From the NCBI GenBank assembly GCA_015499995.1, contig JADNRV010000191.1, forward strand, positions 29,943 through 93,942: a stretch of DNA of 64,000 bases, given 5' to 3'. This DNA is from Flammula alnicola. Its lineage: Eukaryota; Basidiomycota; Agaricomycetes; Agaricales; Strophariaceae. The notes under the pieces were generated by a model that was given only the letters and a program-made list of their open reading frames with translations, was not told the origin of the DNA and ran no database searches. The stretch's first letter is position 1, and each line of letters starts with the position of its first letter. This document shows, piece after piece, positions 33,344 through 44,141 of this stretch. Made by a program: the position numbers and the translations under genes.

Positions 33344-33640
33344 TCACTGACTTCGACCATCCTTTCGGCGTCTCCTCCTCTTCTTCGTTTGTTCCCCTTC
33401 ATCGAATCGTTTTTTAATGTCCTCCGGCGAGTCCATCCCATGTAGCCATTCCATCCTGTTGTTCCCCTCTCTATGTCTGTTCAACCTCGCCATGCGCTTG
33501 TGCGCGGTAATGTACCACTCATGTTGCTTGCTTGGATTTCTCACTGTGTTGCCCAAAACATCTTGTTGGCTTTCCGTGTCTCTTGAAGGCTTGGCTCGAC
33601 TACTTACCTGCTCTGGATCCTGCTGCCAAACGCTGTCTGC
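33344..33640 (-). CDS. Open frame with basic C-terminus, uncertain gene
   Basis: A frame open from about 33640 to the stop at 33344 encodes a polar helical segment (around SKQHEWYITAHKRMARLNRH and LHGMDSPEDIKKRFDEGEQ) ending in a lysine/arginine-rich tail (KKRRRRRKDGRSQ). Composition looks like a real protein, but no ATG in frame is visible, so it would need an upstream exon that I could not place. Function unknown. It could also be a remnant. Confidence 0.3.
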   Translation of the reverse strand, partial: ADSVWQQDPEQVSSRAKPSRDTESQQDVLGNTVRNPSKQHEWYITAHKRMARLNRHREGNNRMEWLHGMDSPEDIKKRFDEGEQTKKRRRRRKDGRSQ

Positions 33641-34329
33641 CCCACATTATTCAACTAAGTTTCTCCTTTTCTTATTCTAGTTTCACTTTCTGCGTGAAGG
33701 ACGGGTAGGAGCAGCAGATGACAACCAGCAGCACAAACCACGAGGCGGCCAGCAGCAATACGAGCCACGACATGATGAAGCACTCATCGCGAGCGCTGAA
33801 ACGACAAGCCCCACAATCGACAGGACGAGGAGGAATGGCACAAGCAGCAAGACAGCGCGGATGGCCACAATCGAGCGCGGATGGCCGCAATCGACAACGA
33901 GAGGCCTGGGAGAAGGGCACGCATGACTGGACAGTGAGGAGGTCAGGACGGAACATGTTTTCGAGGTCCAGGTGAGTCTGTACCGTACATAGGGCGCATA
34001 GCAGTAGGCTGTATGAAGTATATGTTGTATTTTCAGTTTCATGAATATATTATAGTCTATCCTCCTTCATTTGCTACGAACTGAGTATGATACAATGAAC
34101 TGCAAAATGAGAAGCAAGCGGCTAGAAAATTGAGGATTGGTGCCAACAGAGACAATTGGCCCAACCTGGGCTTCCAGCTGTCCACAGCTGTCGGGACAGG
34201 TCGTGGCCAGATCGACCTGGCGACAGGGTGCTATTAGTCGTTTTTCAACTATGGGGGGATCTCCCATCAGCATGCCTGACAGCTGGCGGAAGCTTGCCAT
34301 CAGGCCCTGACTTCCAGGTCTCTCACACA
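33641..34329. other. Low-information stretch with minus-strand Ser/Leu/Cys-rich frames
   Basis: Frames on both strands in 33670-34040 are open but of biased composition, without splice signals or plausible starts. A 21-base direct repeat (GGATGGCC(A/G)CAATCGA) occurs at 33860-33895. No gene is supported. Confidence 0.4.
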
Positions 34330-34842
34330 TTCTTGATAAATGGCGGTGTATCCTTCTCTTCCACTGTTTCCTGTGTTCCCTGTTATGCTGGACAGTGGAT
34401 ACTTTTCATCCTTCCTTCCTTCTCCCCACGGCACGCCAAAACTTGAATTCTGTTCGCGCTTTGGCCACATCCCCCTCGTCTCGAGCTGTGCCGCGTCTGC
34501 CATGCACCATGTCCGACAGGTTCGGCCGCACTCTCGAACCAAAATCCCATCCCATCTTACAACTTACTCTTTCGGTCGATGCGTAAAAATGTTCGTTGGA
34601 CGCGCCGTTTCTAATTAAACGTAGGAGGGGTGGTTTCCTGTACGTCTCTCTCTTTCTGCCTCTCTTGACACGTCATGTACGCATCCCAGTGCGTTTCGCG
34701 GTAAGGAACACATACTCATCATCATCTCTGCATATATAGACGGTCTTTGCCCTCCCGTTCTCGCCCGTCCAGTTGTCTCCTCCACCAACCCTAACGATGC
34801 CCTCCCAGGCTGGACCTTTGTTGGTTGCTTCTCGTGAGTGCA
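34330..34842 (+). pseudogene. WSC cassette remnant: promoter pieces plus exon 2
   Basis: 34370-34620 matches the WSC leader (CTTCTCCCCACGGCACGCCAAAAC, TTACTCTTTCGGTCGATGCGT). 34741-34842 matches exon 2 (GTCTTTGCCCTCCCGTTCTC..., ..GGACCTTTGTTGGTTGCTTCTC|GTGAGT), with a small deletion that breaks the frame (VFALPFSPVQLS then off-frame). No downstream exons remain; a few intron bases continue to about 34985. Confidence 0.6.
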
Positions 34843-35169
34843 AACTCTTACCCATCTATCCCCTTTTCTGTGTACACAATACCAACCCACACCTTGCGTC
34901 GTTCCGCGATGTACTCCACGCATACTAAGTACATCTTCCATCTACTTTCCCTCTCGACCACGCTACTCTTTCAACTTGGAGGGATGAGGGCCATTGCTTT
35001 GCATGGCAACACGAGGACCAGGTGGCCCAGGCCATCTCGAAAATCTCAGGTAAAAAAGAGTAAATAGAAAAACTTTGAATATATTTCATAAGGTATACAA
35101 CAAATAAAATGAAATATGGGAGTGAAACGAGGACAAGAGAAAAAGGAGGGCGCATATCGACATAAGTAA

Positions 35170-36540
35170 CACACGTTGTCGCCTCTCCTGCTGCTGCTTG
35201 TCCTCGTCCTCTCCTTGTCGTCGTGTCGCTGCTGCCGGCGTTCCCCTCGTTGTCGCTGCCATAACGGGGCAACAGCAGGAGGGCCCGTGTTGCTGCCGTT
35301 GCTTCCATCTCATTGTGCTGCCGCTGCCCCCACCTCACCGCTGTTGCCGTATTTGAGCAGCAGCTGTCGTGCTGTTGCTCCTCCCACCTCATCGCCATCG
35401 TGCTGCTGCCGCTGCTCCCAACTCAACGTCGTCGCTGTATCCGAGCAGCAGCAGCGGTCGTGCTGCTGCCGCGGCTTCGATTTCATTGTTGCCGTATCCA
35501 AGCAGCAGCCATCATGGTGCTGCTCCTCCCACTAGTGTTTAAAGGTCCAGTCTTGGGACTGGAAAAAGACCGCAACCAGACCGGACTGGATTGCAAAAAG
35601 ACCGGACCAGCAGTCCGGTCTTTTGATTTTTGAGAATCAAAGACCGCAAAAAGACCGGTCTCGGTGGACCGGTCTTTGCGGTTAAGACCGGTCTGAACCG
35701 GCTACTTTTTAGCCCTGATTTATCCCTTCAAATCGGCCCCAAGGGCATCCAGATTGGTAAAGTTTTGGCTGAGAAATAAATAAAACAGTCAAAAAGTTTC
35801 TAAAAGAGTAGAAAATGCGAAATATTAGTGTAGAACAGTCAATTCTCAACGAAATTTAACGTTCCAGGGCTCAATTTCAAGGTATATATTACGTCTACAA
35901 ATATTACTGACACATATATATCAAATTACTGGTGGTTTGCATCGAAAAACCGGTCTTAGACCGGTTAAGACTGGTTAAGACCGGAATCTGGTTCAGACCG
36001 GTCCAAGACTGCAAAAGACCGACGTAGACCGGTCTGAATCGGTCCAGTCCGGTTTTTTGACATCTTGGGATGTATATGGACCGGTCTCGGTCTCGGTCTA
36101 TGTCCCTGGGGGCCAAAAGACCGGACTGGACCGGACTTCAAAACACTACCTCCCACTCCCCCCGAGTTGCCGGCGCCATATCTGAGCAGCAGCAGCTGTC
36201 ATCCTGCTGCCACTGCTCCCAACTTACCGTCGTCGGTCTTATCCCAGAAGCACCTCGGGGTTGTCGTCACCATATCCTGGCAGCAGCAACGGTTCTGCTG
36301 CTGCCACTGCACCCACTTTGTCATCCTCGCGCATATGAGTGGCGACGGTGGTCGTGCTGCTGCCGCTGCTGTCACCTCAGCGTCATTGTCGTACTATCTG
36401 AGCAGCAGCACTAGGTGTGCTGCTGCCACCTCGCCGTAGTCGTCGTGTCTGAGCAGCGGCAGTCAGGCTGCTGCTCCGCTGACCTCCTCGCCGTCGCCAT
36501 ATCAGTAGCAGCAGCAGTGGTGCTGCTGGTGGTGCTGCGT
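35170..36540 (+). repeat. CTG/CAG-rich hairpin minisatellite, split by a MITE
   Basis: Units of about 50-65 bases of the form ..GTATC(T/C)GAGCAGCAGC(AG).. ..GTGCTGCTGCC(G/A)CTGCTCCCA.. repeat with decay at 35170-35532 and again at 36157-36540. Each unit pairs a GAGCAGCAGC with a GCTGCTGC and would fold as a hairpin. The two parts were one array before the hAT-like MITE inserted at 35533. Open frames through it are composition artefacts. Confidence 0.75.
35533..36148 (+). mobile_element. hAT-like MITE, copy 1 (616 bp)
   Basis: The element starts TAGTGTTTAAAGGTCCAGTC and ends GGACTGGACCGGACTTCAAA ACACTA, so the ends are inverted repeats of the TAGNG type typical for hAT elements. It is flanked by a perfect 8-bp target duplication CCTCCCAC (35525-35532 and 36149-36156). 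The subterminal 200 bases on both sides are packed with AAGACCGG / CCGGTCTT motifs, as expected for transposase-binding sites. There is no transposase gene. Copy 2 at 43053-43668 has exactly the same length. Confidence 0.92.
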
Positions 36541-38770
36541 CCAAACCGTGTTGATGTAGATGATGACCTGGTTATAACAGAAGTCGGCAGTGAGTGGCGA
36601 GGGCGCTGAAGAGAGGACATTGCTGGTGAGGTGGTGCATCCAGCTTCCGCAGTGGAGACGCTGGTGATTTGATATGTCGGTGGATGGTCGTGGCGTGGGT
36701 GGATTCATCAGGGGAAGTGGTGGTGACGTTGTATGCCCGTGCACGGTCGACGAGGTGGTTGACAGGTTGACGGGGCACAATCTGGCGTGCGCAATGACAG
36801 CCTAGTCAGCTGGGTTGGTGACGCCGAATGGCACTGCAGACATGGCTTGCGGGTGGTGTAAGGCCGTCATGGTGAGGTCCAAGCATAGATTCGAACGTCG
36901 CAGACGACGTTCGAATCTAAGGAGACGACGAACTTTGGTTCGTCGTCTCCTCGTATAACCTGTGAGAAGAGGTGAGTCAGGTTGCAGATTGAAGTAAAAG
37001 TGTTACCGCCCTCCCTTGACATCCTCCCACCTCTTCTGTCCCTCTATGCCCTCGTGGGTCTCTCTCTGCTATCTCTCTTTGGTGTCGCTGATCGTCAACT
37101 TCCGCCCATGTCCATGAAGAATTGGCCTAGAACCCTCTAGGAGGGGAGGGGCATGCAACGTTGTTGCCCCGTTCATTCGTATGGTAGAAGACCTATACGA
37201 GGGCAAATACATTAGAAATACAAATAGAACAATGAAAAAAATACTTGTATACCTAATTTGAATGTTTTTGAGGGTGGAATGGGCGATGAAGAGACGAGGG
37301 AGCACAGAGGTGGTAGCTGAGGATCAAGATCAACTACCTTCGATGTTGTTGATCTGTTCTCCGGCAATTTCTGAAGGCGATCCGATTGGCTGGAAAATGC
37401 GGACCGGCGACACTCCGATCCGTCGTCGAGGTTTCAAACATCTGCGAGACACTCCACAGCTCATCCGAGAGCTATTTTATTATCGGTATAGATTATTAAT
37501 GTCGATTATAACTGAAATATAAATTTTTTCCGCGCAAGTAAAATTTCCACAGCCTAATAAATTGATCTTGCTTGAGACAGTGGTGATTTCGGCCATTTTG
37601 AAGTCTCTATCTTGCATTCAGCCGTACAAGAACCCTGCTGGAAGCCCCTGGAGAAAGTATATTTTGGTTATAAACTGGCATTACCTTGCTATTCAGAAGT
37701 CTTTGTGGTGGTTTTGAAAATATGTGCCTCGATAGATGTGTTCTCGTCAACTGAGGCATGGAGCGAGTGATAAACCTTTGGAAAATATGCCTATCAACAT
37801 GACATTTTGGAGTTTTGACCTTCCACAACATCTCTTGACCTTATCAAGTATCTAGAACCCTTTAATTCGATTCAGACAATAATTATGCGATGTTATTTTG
37901 CATTCAATACACTTAGAATAAGACCAAAGTAAGATTCTCGATCTCAAATGACCGAAATCACCTCCTCCTAATGCAAGATCTCAGCAAGACTTGATAAACA
38001 GACTGTAGAATTTTAATCAAACACAGACTTTGAGTTTAATACTCTATGCTTCATTGCTAATGTATCCCAATAATTATTTAGCCCTCGAATGAGGTGCCGA
38101 GTTTGAGTCTCAGAAATTGCCGGATAACAGATCAATGAGGTCGAACGTCATTAATCTTTCTTTCCCCACCTCTTCCTTTGCCTTTCCCTCGCCCGCGCTC
38201 TCCCTCAAAGCATTCAAAAAAGGTAATTGAATTGTTTTTTCATTCATATATGGACTTATCTAATGATTTTTCACTCGAATAGGTCCTATATCGCACGAAC
38301 AACCAACGCAGATGTCATGTGCACTGCGCTGTGAGGGATGTAGGTAGGTACATCCGACAGCATGATGACAGAAGCGAGGTGGCCAGGCAGCAAGGATGAT
38401 GAGGATGGAGGCAGGAAGGCGAGCGAGGCGAGCAGGTCCGACGGTGATAATGCTGCAGCAGTGAGCATGCTGCCGCGCTGCTGCTAGCATAAAGACGCTA
38501 CTGCTGCAATGACGACGCCACCGCCTGACGCCACCGATGCTGCAGTTGCAGACCACGCCACCGGTAACCGAGCCTGATGATGCACTGATGTGTCACGATC
38601 ACACTGCTGAGGCACAGCGATGCAAGGCGACGACATAGAGCAGGCAATGGGGGGAAGGCGACACGAGATAGCGCGGGGGTACGAGGTGGACGCAGCAGGT
38701 TGCACGATGCACCGCGGCAGCACAGAATGGGATGTATAGCCTTGTAAGTCTTTTTCTGATTGTTAAGTAG
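36541..38770. other. Gene-poor stretch
   Basis: Frames on the minus strand in 36500-36780 are short and lack starts. 37000-37260 contains a pyrimidine-rich block and AT-rich DNA. 37530-38150 is AT-rich with no open frame of note. 38260-38760 is again CTG/CAG-biased. I see no gene here apart from the twin hairpins listed separately. Confidence 0.4.
36887..36950. repeat. Two adjacent perfect hairpins
   Basis: AGATTCGAACGTCG (36887-36900), loop CAGA, CGACGTTCGAATCT (36905-36918) form a perfect 14-bp stem. Two bases later GGAGACGACGAAC (36921-36933), loop TTTG, GTTCGTCGTCTCC (36938-36950) form a perfect 13-bp stem. Both stems share the GACGACG/CGTCGTC element and both loops have four bases. No gene is near. 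Confidence 0.9.
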
Positions 38771-38804
38771 ATGAATATGTGCATATTGACCTTTTTTTAC
38801 AGCT

Positions 38805-39167
38805 ACGTATTCGCCATCGACATCTGCCTCTGGACGGCCCAGCGCCACATCTCCGCCGCCGAAATCATACCCTGTCGCACTGCAGATATCCACCCCGCTC
38901 TCTTTCCCATCGATGTTCAACCAGCATCAACAGCAGTACCAGCACCAGCAGTACCTCAATCGCCATCAGTGCCAGCCTGGGATTGCGCAGGCCATGCTGG
39001 CGAGGCTGTCGACCTCATCGATGTCTTCTGTCGACTCCAACTTGAGCTTGACGACGACGAGTACGGAGTCGACGCCGTTGCAGACGCCTACGCAGGAGGA
39101 TGACGATGATGATGGCCGTGCAGTGTATGCGCACAAGGGTGCGAGGCACGGTGTGGAGATGAAGTGA
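38805..39167 (+). pseudogene. Captured or decayed exon of a Ser/Gln-rich protein
   Basis: After a strong acceptor (TTTTTTACAG) one frame gives a protein-like C-terminal exon: Ser/Pro-rich start, a Gln/His stretch (FNQHQQQYQHQQYLNRHQ), then LARLSTSSMSSVDSNLSLTT, an acidic run and the end YAHKGARHGVEMK. No upstream exon of matching style was found within several hundred bases, and CTG-rich repeats lie on both sides, so a transduplicated fragment is plausible. No family named. Confidence 0.35.
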
Positions 39168-39309
39168 TGACAGCGAGGTGACAGCAGCGGCAGCACCACT
39201 GCTGCTGCTACTCAGATGCGGCAACTGTGACGCTGTGGGAGCAGCAGCAGTGCCGAGACGGGTAAACCCGACCCCCGAGATTGATAAGGCATAGCCTCAA
39301 CACGAAGTA
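39168..39309 (+). other. CAG-rich spacer
   Basis: Short CAG/GCA-rich sequence of the same style as the 35-36 kb minisatellite; no gene. Confidence 0.4.
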
Positions 39310-39470
39310 ATTAGATTGGGGTAGCTAGTATACATAGATACGGTCCGTAGTTATCCACTTTCCGCCGCAAACTCTAATTCTTTTGGGGAGCACAGCCACA
39401 GGAACCGTACGCGCCTTTGTTGATTGTTTGGCTCCTTTGACCGCCGTCATCCTTTTTCGGATAAGGAGAT
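39310..39470 (-). repeat. Inverted exon-like repeat, left arm
   Basis: Read on the minus strand, AATCAACAAAGGCGCGTACG..TGTGGCTGTGCTCCCCAAAA..GAGTTTGCGGCGGAAA matches 40710-40790 on the plus strand. Both encode a peptide of the form INKG..GSCGCAPQKN-SLRRK / CGCASQKDLSLRRNLKSDGP, so they appear to be two decayed copies of one coding exon in opposite directions. Confidence 0.55.
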
Positions 39471-39559
39471 CCAGAGGTGAAGTTGAGAGTCGTCGCACAT
39501 TTCCAAACATTTAAAATATCTAGCGGGCTTTTCTTGTTGAAAGAATAGCTAATAGGAGA

Positions 39560-40614
39560 TGTTGCCACTGATAAGAAGAATAATTAAGTTTATTCAATAT
39601 CTATCAAACGCACAATGTACACGACATCAGACTTACATACTTACGTTCATAGACTCGCTAATCCTGCATGCAAGCACCTACTATCGGCGCTGCGTGGGGT
39701 TGGATGGGTGTGCTCGCATTGGTTGCATTCAGCCGTATGCGGCGCGAACCACTGCACACATGGTGGTGTTTGTCGCTGCGCGAGAGCCTTGCGAGGTGTG
39801 GGTCATCGGAAACGCACTGGGGCGTCTCGCGCCATCTTGTGTGGCTGCAGGTGGTGCGGGACTGAAATTAGCGGCAGGGGTGGGTGCGAGGCTTACTTAG
39901 TTGGTGAATGGATACAGAGGGTACCGTGTTGTTGGACAGCTTTTGGAGCTGGGCTTTCTTCAATTTGCCGGTGCTGGATGGACTGTGAACTGCAATGGAT
40001 TCAGTCTCGGATCGACGAGTGGGGAGTCAGCTTGGTTCTGTCATAAGAGGGGCAGCGGCGGGGGGGTTTCGTTCGCTTTTGATTCACATGGCAATGGGTC
40101 GGCAACCTCGCGAAGCGACACCGTTGAGAGAGATGTCATCTTCGTGCTTGGCAGAGCAAGGCGGCATCATCTAATTCCTATTATTCCATGAGATAAGTAA
40201 CAGGCGGTCAATAGCCTTGCCTCTACTTACCGACAACGTTCAGAGGTCCTCCTGGCCTTATCCCCAACACGATCCTACGCCAACCGATATTGGTTTTGCA
40301 TGGGTTGGGATGTCACCGTCCTGAGTCTTTTGCAGAGCTGGGCCTTGTTATGGTGTCGGTTACTAATTGAAGTGGTTATCTGTGAGGTTGGTGCAGTGGA
40401 GGGGTGCCTCTTACCTTGCTTCATCCCACCTCTACGCCCTACGTGCTGTGCGGCTGCCTTTGGCATTGCGGTTCTCGCTTGACGTTTTTGGGCAGCGTTC
40501 AACAGCGCCCTTCACACCATTGTCACGGCGACTCACAGGTTTAGATCGCGGTTGTGATCCAGTAGCGGCGGCAATGGCGGTCGAGCAAACCGACGAGACT
40601 CTGGACGACGGTAT
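39560..40614. other. Spacer between the inverted exon-like repeats
   Basis: Open frames on the plus strand (39615-40046, 39901-40191) have biased Cys/Trp/Gly composition and no splice structure. I do not support a gene here. The arrangement of inverted arms around a 1.2-kb centre resembles a decayed transposon but no target duplication was identified. Confidence 0.4.
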
Positions 40615-40845
40615 ATGTTGAGAGCAAAACTGTGGAATAATTCAATAAACGAACAATCCGACACGGTCACATGTGCGTCGGGGCAATATATTTTTAGAGT
40701 TCCTTGGCCAAATAATCAACAAAGGCGCGGCGGGCTGTGTGGCTGTGCTTCCCAAAAAGATTTAAGTTTGCGGCGGAATCTCAAAAGTGACGGTCCGTGG
40801 GGTGTCTACATAGCGACAGTTGAAATGACAATAAACGGGAATTAA
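40615..40845 (+). repeat. Inverted exon-like repeat, right arm
   Basis: Plus-strand partner of 39310-39470; the open frame (FRVPWPNNQQRRGGLCGCAS, then QKDLSLRRNLKSDGPWGVY) is longer and looks more protein-like here. Followed by an A-rich AAAATAAAA tract (40846-40880), which might be a retroposon tail. Confidence 0.5.
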
Positions 40846-40879
40846 AAAAAAATAAAAAAAAAATAAAAATAAAATAAAA

Positions 40880-41770
40880 AGGGACAAGTGCCGAGGCTTG
40901 CCTGCATCTAAAAATATCATGCCGGGGAGTGCTTTCTGTCTAATTTTAGAACGTCATCCAAAGTCATCCTCGCTAATCCACCCATCCCCGACCCCGTGAG
41001 GCGCGCAAAGGGCGGCAATGGGTAGCAATATATTATTAGACCCCATTGGATTTTTTTCCCTGCCCGAAACCGCCCCCGATGATGAGCAGTACCCAAAATA
41101 CTAACCCGAGCATCATTTCCTGCATTGTTGACAGGTGTTTACTATCAGCCCCGCCCCAAATGGGACCGTCATCCAAAAGTACATGCTGACGTGATGACAT
41201 ACAGTCATCATGTCCAGTCCAGTACATGCTGACGTGATGTCATACAGTCATCATGTCCAGTCCAGTACATGCTGACGTGATGTCATACAGTCATCATGTC
41301 CAATCCAGTACATGCTGACTAATAGAAATCACATCAGCACTCTCCGGGCCAAAATCCTTTTGAATTCACCCAAATTATATTACACAAGCTACATACTAGA
41401 AAAGTGAGCCTATTTTCTAAATGTGAGTTTATTTTCTAAGCGCAAGCCTACTTTCCAAATGTGAGCCTACTTTCAGACTGGCTAGCCCTGGTATCCGGGT
41501 AAAGGCAATGTCAAATAATGACAAAGAATGTCCAAATGTAGGAAGTGTCTACAGTAATTCCCAAATTTCACATAGGAGGGTCTTTTACTAAGCTCCAAAA
41601 TTATGATAAATGAATTCTACTCATCAGTAGCTTTTGATTGAGCCCAAGATCTCCATCGTCCGAGCAACACTGCAGTGCTTTGCATATTTTTGTGAAGGTT
41701 GAAATGTTTCTGCACGTGGTTATGTGCTGATGGTGCCTCTGCTATTACTAGTTGCTAAATATACTCAGCA
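40880..41770. other. Repeat-rich intergenic DNA
   Basis: Contains the 43-bp tandem repeat (41178-41320) and, at about 41398-41475, four decayed units of an AAATGTGAGCCTA(T/C)TTTCT type of about 19-21 bases. No gene. Confidence 0.55.
41178..41320 (+). repeat. 43-bp tandem repeat, 3.3 copies
   Basis: AGTACATGCTGACGTGATGTCAT plus ACAGTCATCATGTCCAGTCC repeats three times and starts a fourth, with one or two substitutions. Each unit holds TGACGTGATGTCA, an imperfect palindrome related to CRE/AP-1-type sites. The near identity suggests recent expansion. Confidence 0.9.
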
Positions 41771-42041
41771 GATTTAGTGAATGGTCAGCGCTTCCCAATC
41801 TCTCATTCAGATTCCCCTCACTTTGATAGTTTTAAAGTGATAATATGCCTTTCAAATTCAGTTGGCTCCTTGTGGCCTCTCAATTGCATAGATCATCCCA
41901 GTAAAGAAGTGAAAGAACATTTATTCATACTGGCAATAAGTGCCGCTTGTCGCCAACCTGCGGTTGGCTCCTCGCGGCGGGGACTGTCTCTACTTATGTA
42001 TCCCAATTCCTGAACTTCAACTTGAAGGCGGAATTGACCAT

Positions 42042-42280
42042 CACATGACTATAGATAAGATAAACATAGCCATCAAACAAACATGTACAAAATTTCCCTC
42101 AGTTTTGATGCCAAAGAGTGACGGCGCTGGCGCTCTATCACTGTCAGAATATGTACGCCGCTACTTTGCAAGGCTGACAAATATCACGTGTTCATACTCA
42201 TGTGACTATAGATAAGATAAACCTGTCCATCAAACAAACATGTACAAAATTTCCCTCAGTTTTGATGCCAAAGGGTCCTC
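42042..42280 (+). repeat. Direct repeat of about 80 bp
   Basis: CATGACTATAGATAAGATAAAC through CAAAATTTCCCTCAGTTTTGATGCCAAAG occurs at 42043-42116 and again at 42199-42272 with few differences. It lies directly in front of WSC pseudogene 3. The 80-base spacing could be the ends of a small inserted element; no coding content. Confidence 0.8.
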
Positions 42281-42329
42281 CTGCAGAAGTCGGGTTAAAA
42301 ACGAAGCCCCTAAAGGGTCCTCGTAACCA

Positions 42330-43835
42330 CGTCCCGCTCTCTCCTACCCAACCTAAACTAACCCCTCCCTCATTGTCCTCGTCCAGTGAAAACAACCCCG
42401 CTTCACGCAACCTGCTGGAAGCGACTGTCGTCAACCCCGCTATGACACCCGCGCTCTGCGCCTCTTTCTGCTCGGGAACCGACCGTCTCCGTTCAACTTT
42501 GCAGGGACGGAGTTCAAGTCGCAGTGCTGTACGTGATTTCTTTCCGTTCCTTTGCTTCCTCTCTCCTTTTTTTGCCATCATACGCTCACGTTGATAACAC
42601 CCCATAGTCTGCGACTTCAACATCCAAGGCACCGCCACCTAGCTCGCCGACAACGCCTGCCACTTCCCCTGCGGCGGTGACGACATCCTCACCTGTGGTG
42701 GTGCTGGCGCCATCAGCATTTTCCAGAACTTCAACGAGGGCGTGGGCCCGTGCCTACGAATAAAGCCCAGGTGGGAACGTGGGTGTTTGATGGGTGTTTT
42801 ACGTGAGTACTCTCTAGTCTCGATTGCGATTTGAGCTTGGTGCATTTGGCCCTGGACGAGGAGTCGTTGACTGACTATGATATTGATATTGATATTTTGA
42901 TGACGGTGCTGACTCTGGTGCTTTCAACTTTGACAGTGACGCTATCAACGGGAATGGCCGTACCTTGCTTGAAAGATTCGATATCGCCACGGGTGTGACC
43001 ATCGAGAGTTGCACGACGCAGTGGGGGCTACTGGGTTTAATATCACCGGGAGTAGTGTTTAAAGGTCCAGTCTTGGGACTGGAAAAAGACCGCAACCAGA
43101 CCGGACTGGACCGCAAAAAGACCGGACCAGCAGTCCGGTCTTTTGATTTTTGAGAATCAAAGACCGCAAAAAGACCGGTCTCGGTGGACCGGTCTTTGCG
43201 GTTAAGACCGGTCTGAACCAACTACTTTTTAGCCCTGATTTATCCCTTCAAATCGGCCCCAAGGGCATCCAGATTGGTAAAGTTTTGGCTGAGAAATAAA
43301 TAAAACAGTCAAAAAGTTTCTAAAAGAGTAGAAAATGCGGAATATTAGTGTAGAACAGTCAATTCTCAACGAAATTTAACGTTCCAGGGCTCAATTTCAA
43401 GGTATATATTACGTCTACAAATATTACTGATACATATATATCAAATTACTGGTGGTTTGCATCGAAAAACCGGTCTTAGACCGGTTAAGACTGGTTAAGA
43501 CCGGAATCTGGTTCAGACCGGTCCAAGACTGCAAAAGACCGACGTAGACCGGTCTGAATCGGTCCAGTCCGGTTTTTTGACATCTTGGGATGTATATGGA
43601 CCGGTCTCAGTCTCGGTCTATGTCCCTGGGGGCCAAAAGACCGGACTGGACCGGACTTTAAAACACTAACCGGGAGTGCTGTCAGTGTCTTTTTCTCCGT
43701 CTTTGTTTTCTTCCTCCCCGTGACTAACGCTCCCTCATGAACAGGGTGCGGCTCCTCCTTCCTCGTCGCCAATACCACCGCCCTGCTCTCCAACTGCTTG
43801 CGCGCATGCATGGCGGACCATATGGAGCTGTGCAA
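42330..43835 (+). pseudogene. WSC pseudogene 3, with a MITE in exon 5
   Basis: Begins inside intron 2; exon 3 (42387 on, NNPASRNLLEATVVNPAMTP) and exon 4 (..DFNIQGTAT then TAG) follow, then exon 5 (DAINGNGRTLLERFDIATGV) cut at 43052 by the hAT-like MITE and resumed at 43677 (TGCTGTCAG donor). Exon 6 runs from 43745 and stops matching at about 43830. A premature stop in exon 4, a one-base loss in exon 3, missing exons 1-2 and the insertion show it is dead. Confidence 0.85.
43053..43668 (+). mobile_element. hAT-like MITE, copy 2 (616 bp)
   Basis: Same ends (TAGTGTTTAAAGG.. ..TTTAAAACACTA) and same length as copy 1, differing by only a handful of substitutions. The 8-bp target duplication is ACCGGGAG (43045-43052 and 43669-43676), and it restores the WSC exon 5 sequence when removed. 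Subterminal CCGGTCTT motifs are conserved. No transposase is encoded. Confidence 0.92.
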
Positions 43836-44141
43836 CAGAAGCTACTGAAATTCTGCAGAGAGATATGACAGACTACAGATACATTGATCAGGGCTATGTC
43901 AGTCACTTGTCAGGCTACCACTGATACGGACGCCTACGGCACCAGTCCGACGGGTCCGTATCCTCCATACTCTGAGAGTCACGAGGTTCCCGATGCGCGC
44001 GATGTGAATATTTCACTGAAATCCGAATCCAAAAAGCTAATCAAAAATCCATCCAAAAGCAATAGCATCCAAAAGCGACAGCAAAAGCAGCCGTTGTGAT
44101 GATCCATAGAAATGATCTAAAATAGGAAAAAAATAGTCTTA

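Noticed and set aside
39615..40046. Cys/Trp-rich open frame of 143 codons
   Set aside because: No splice structure, biased composition, overlapping open frames in other phases; treated as chance.
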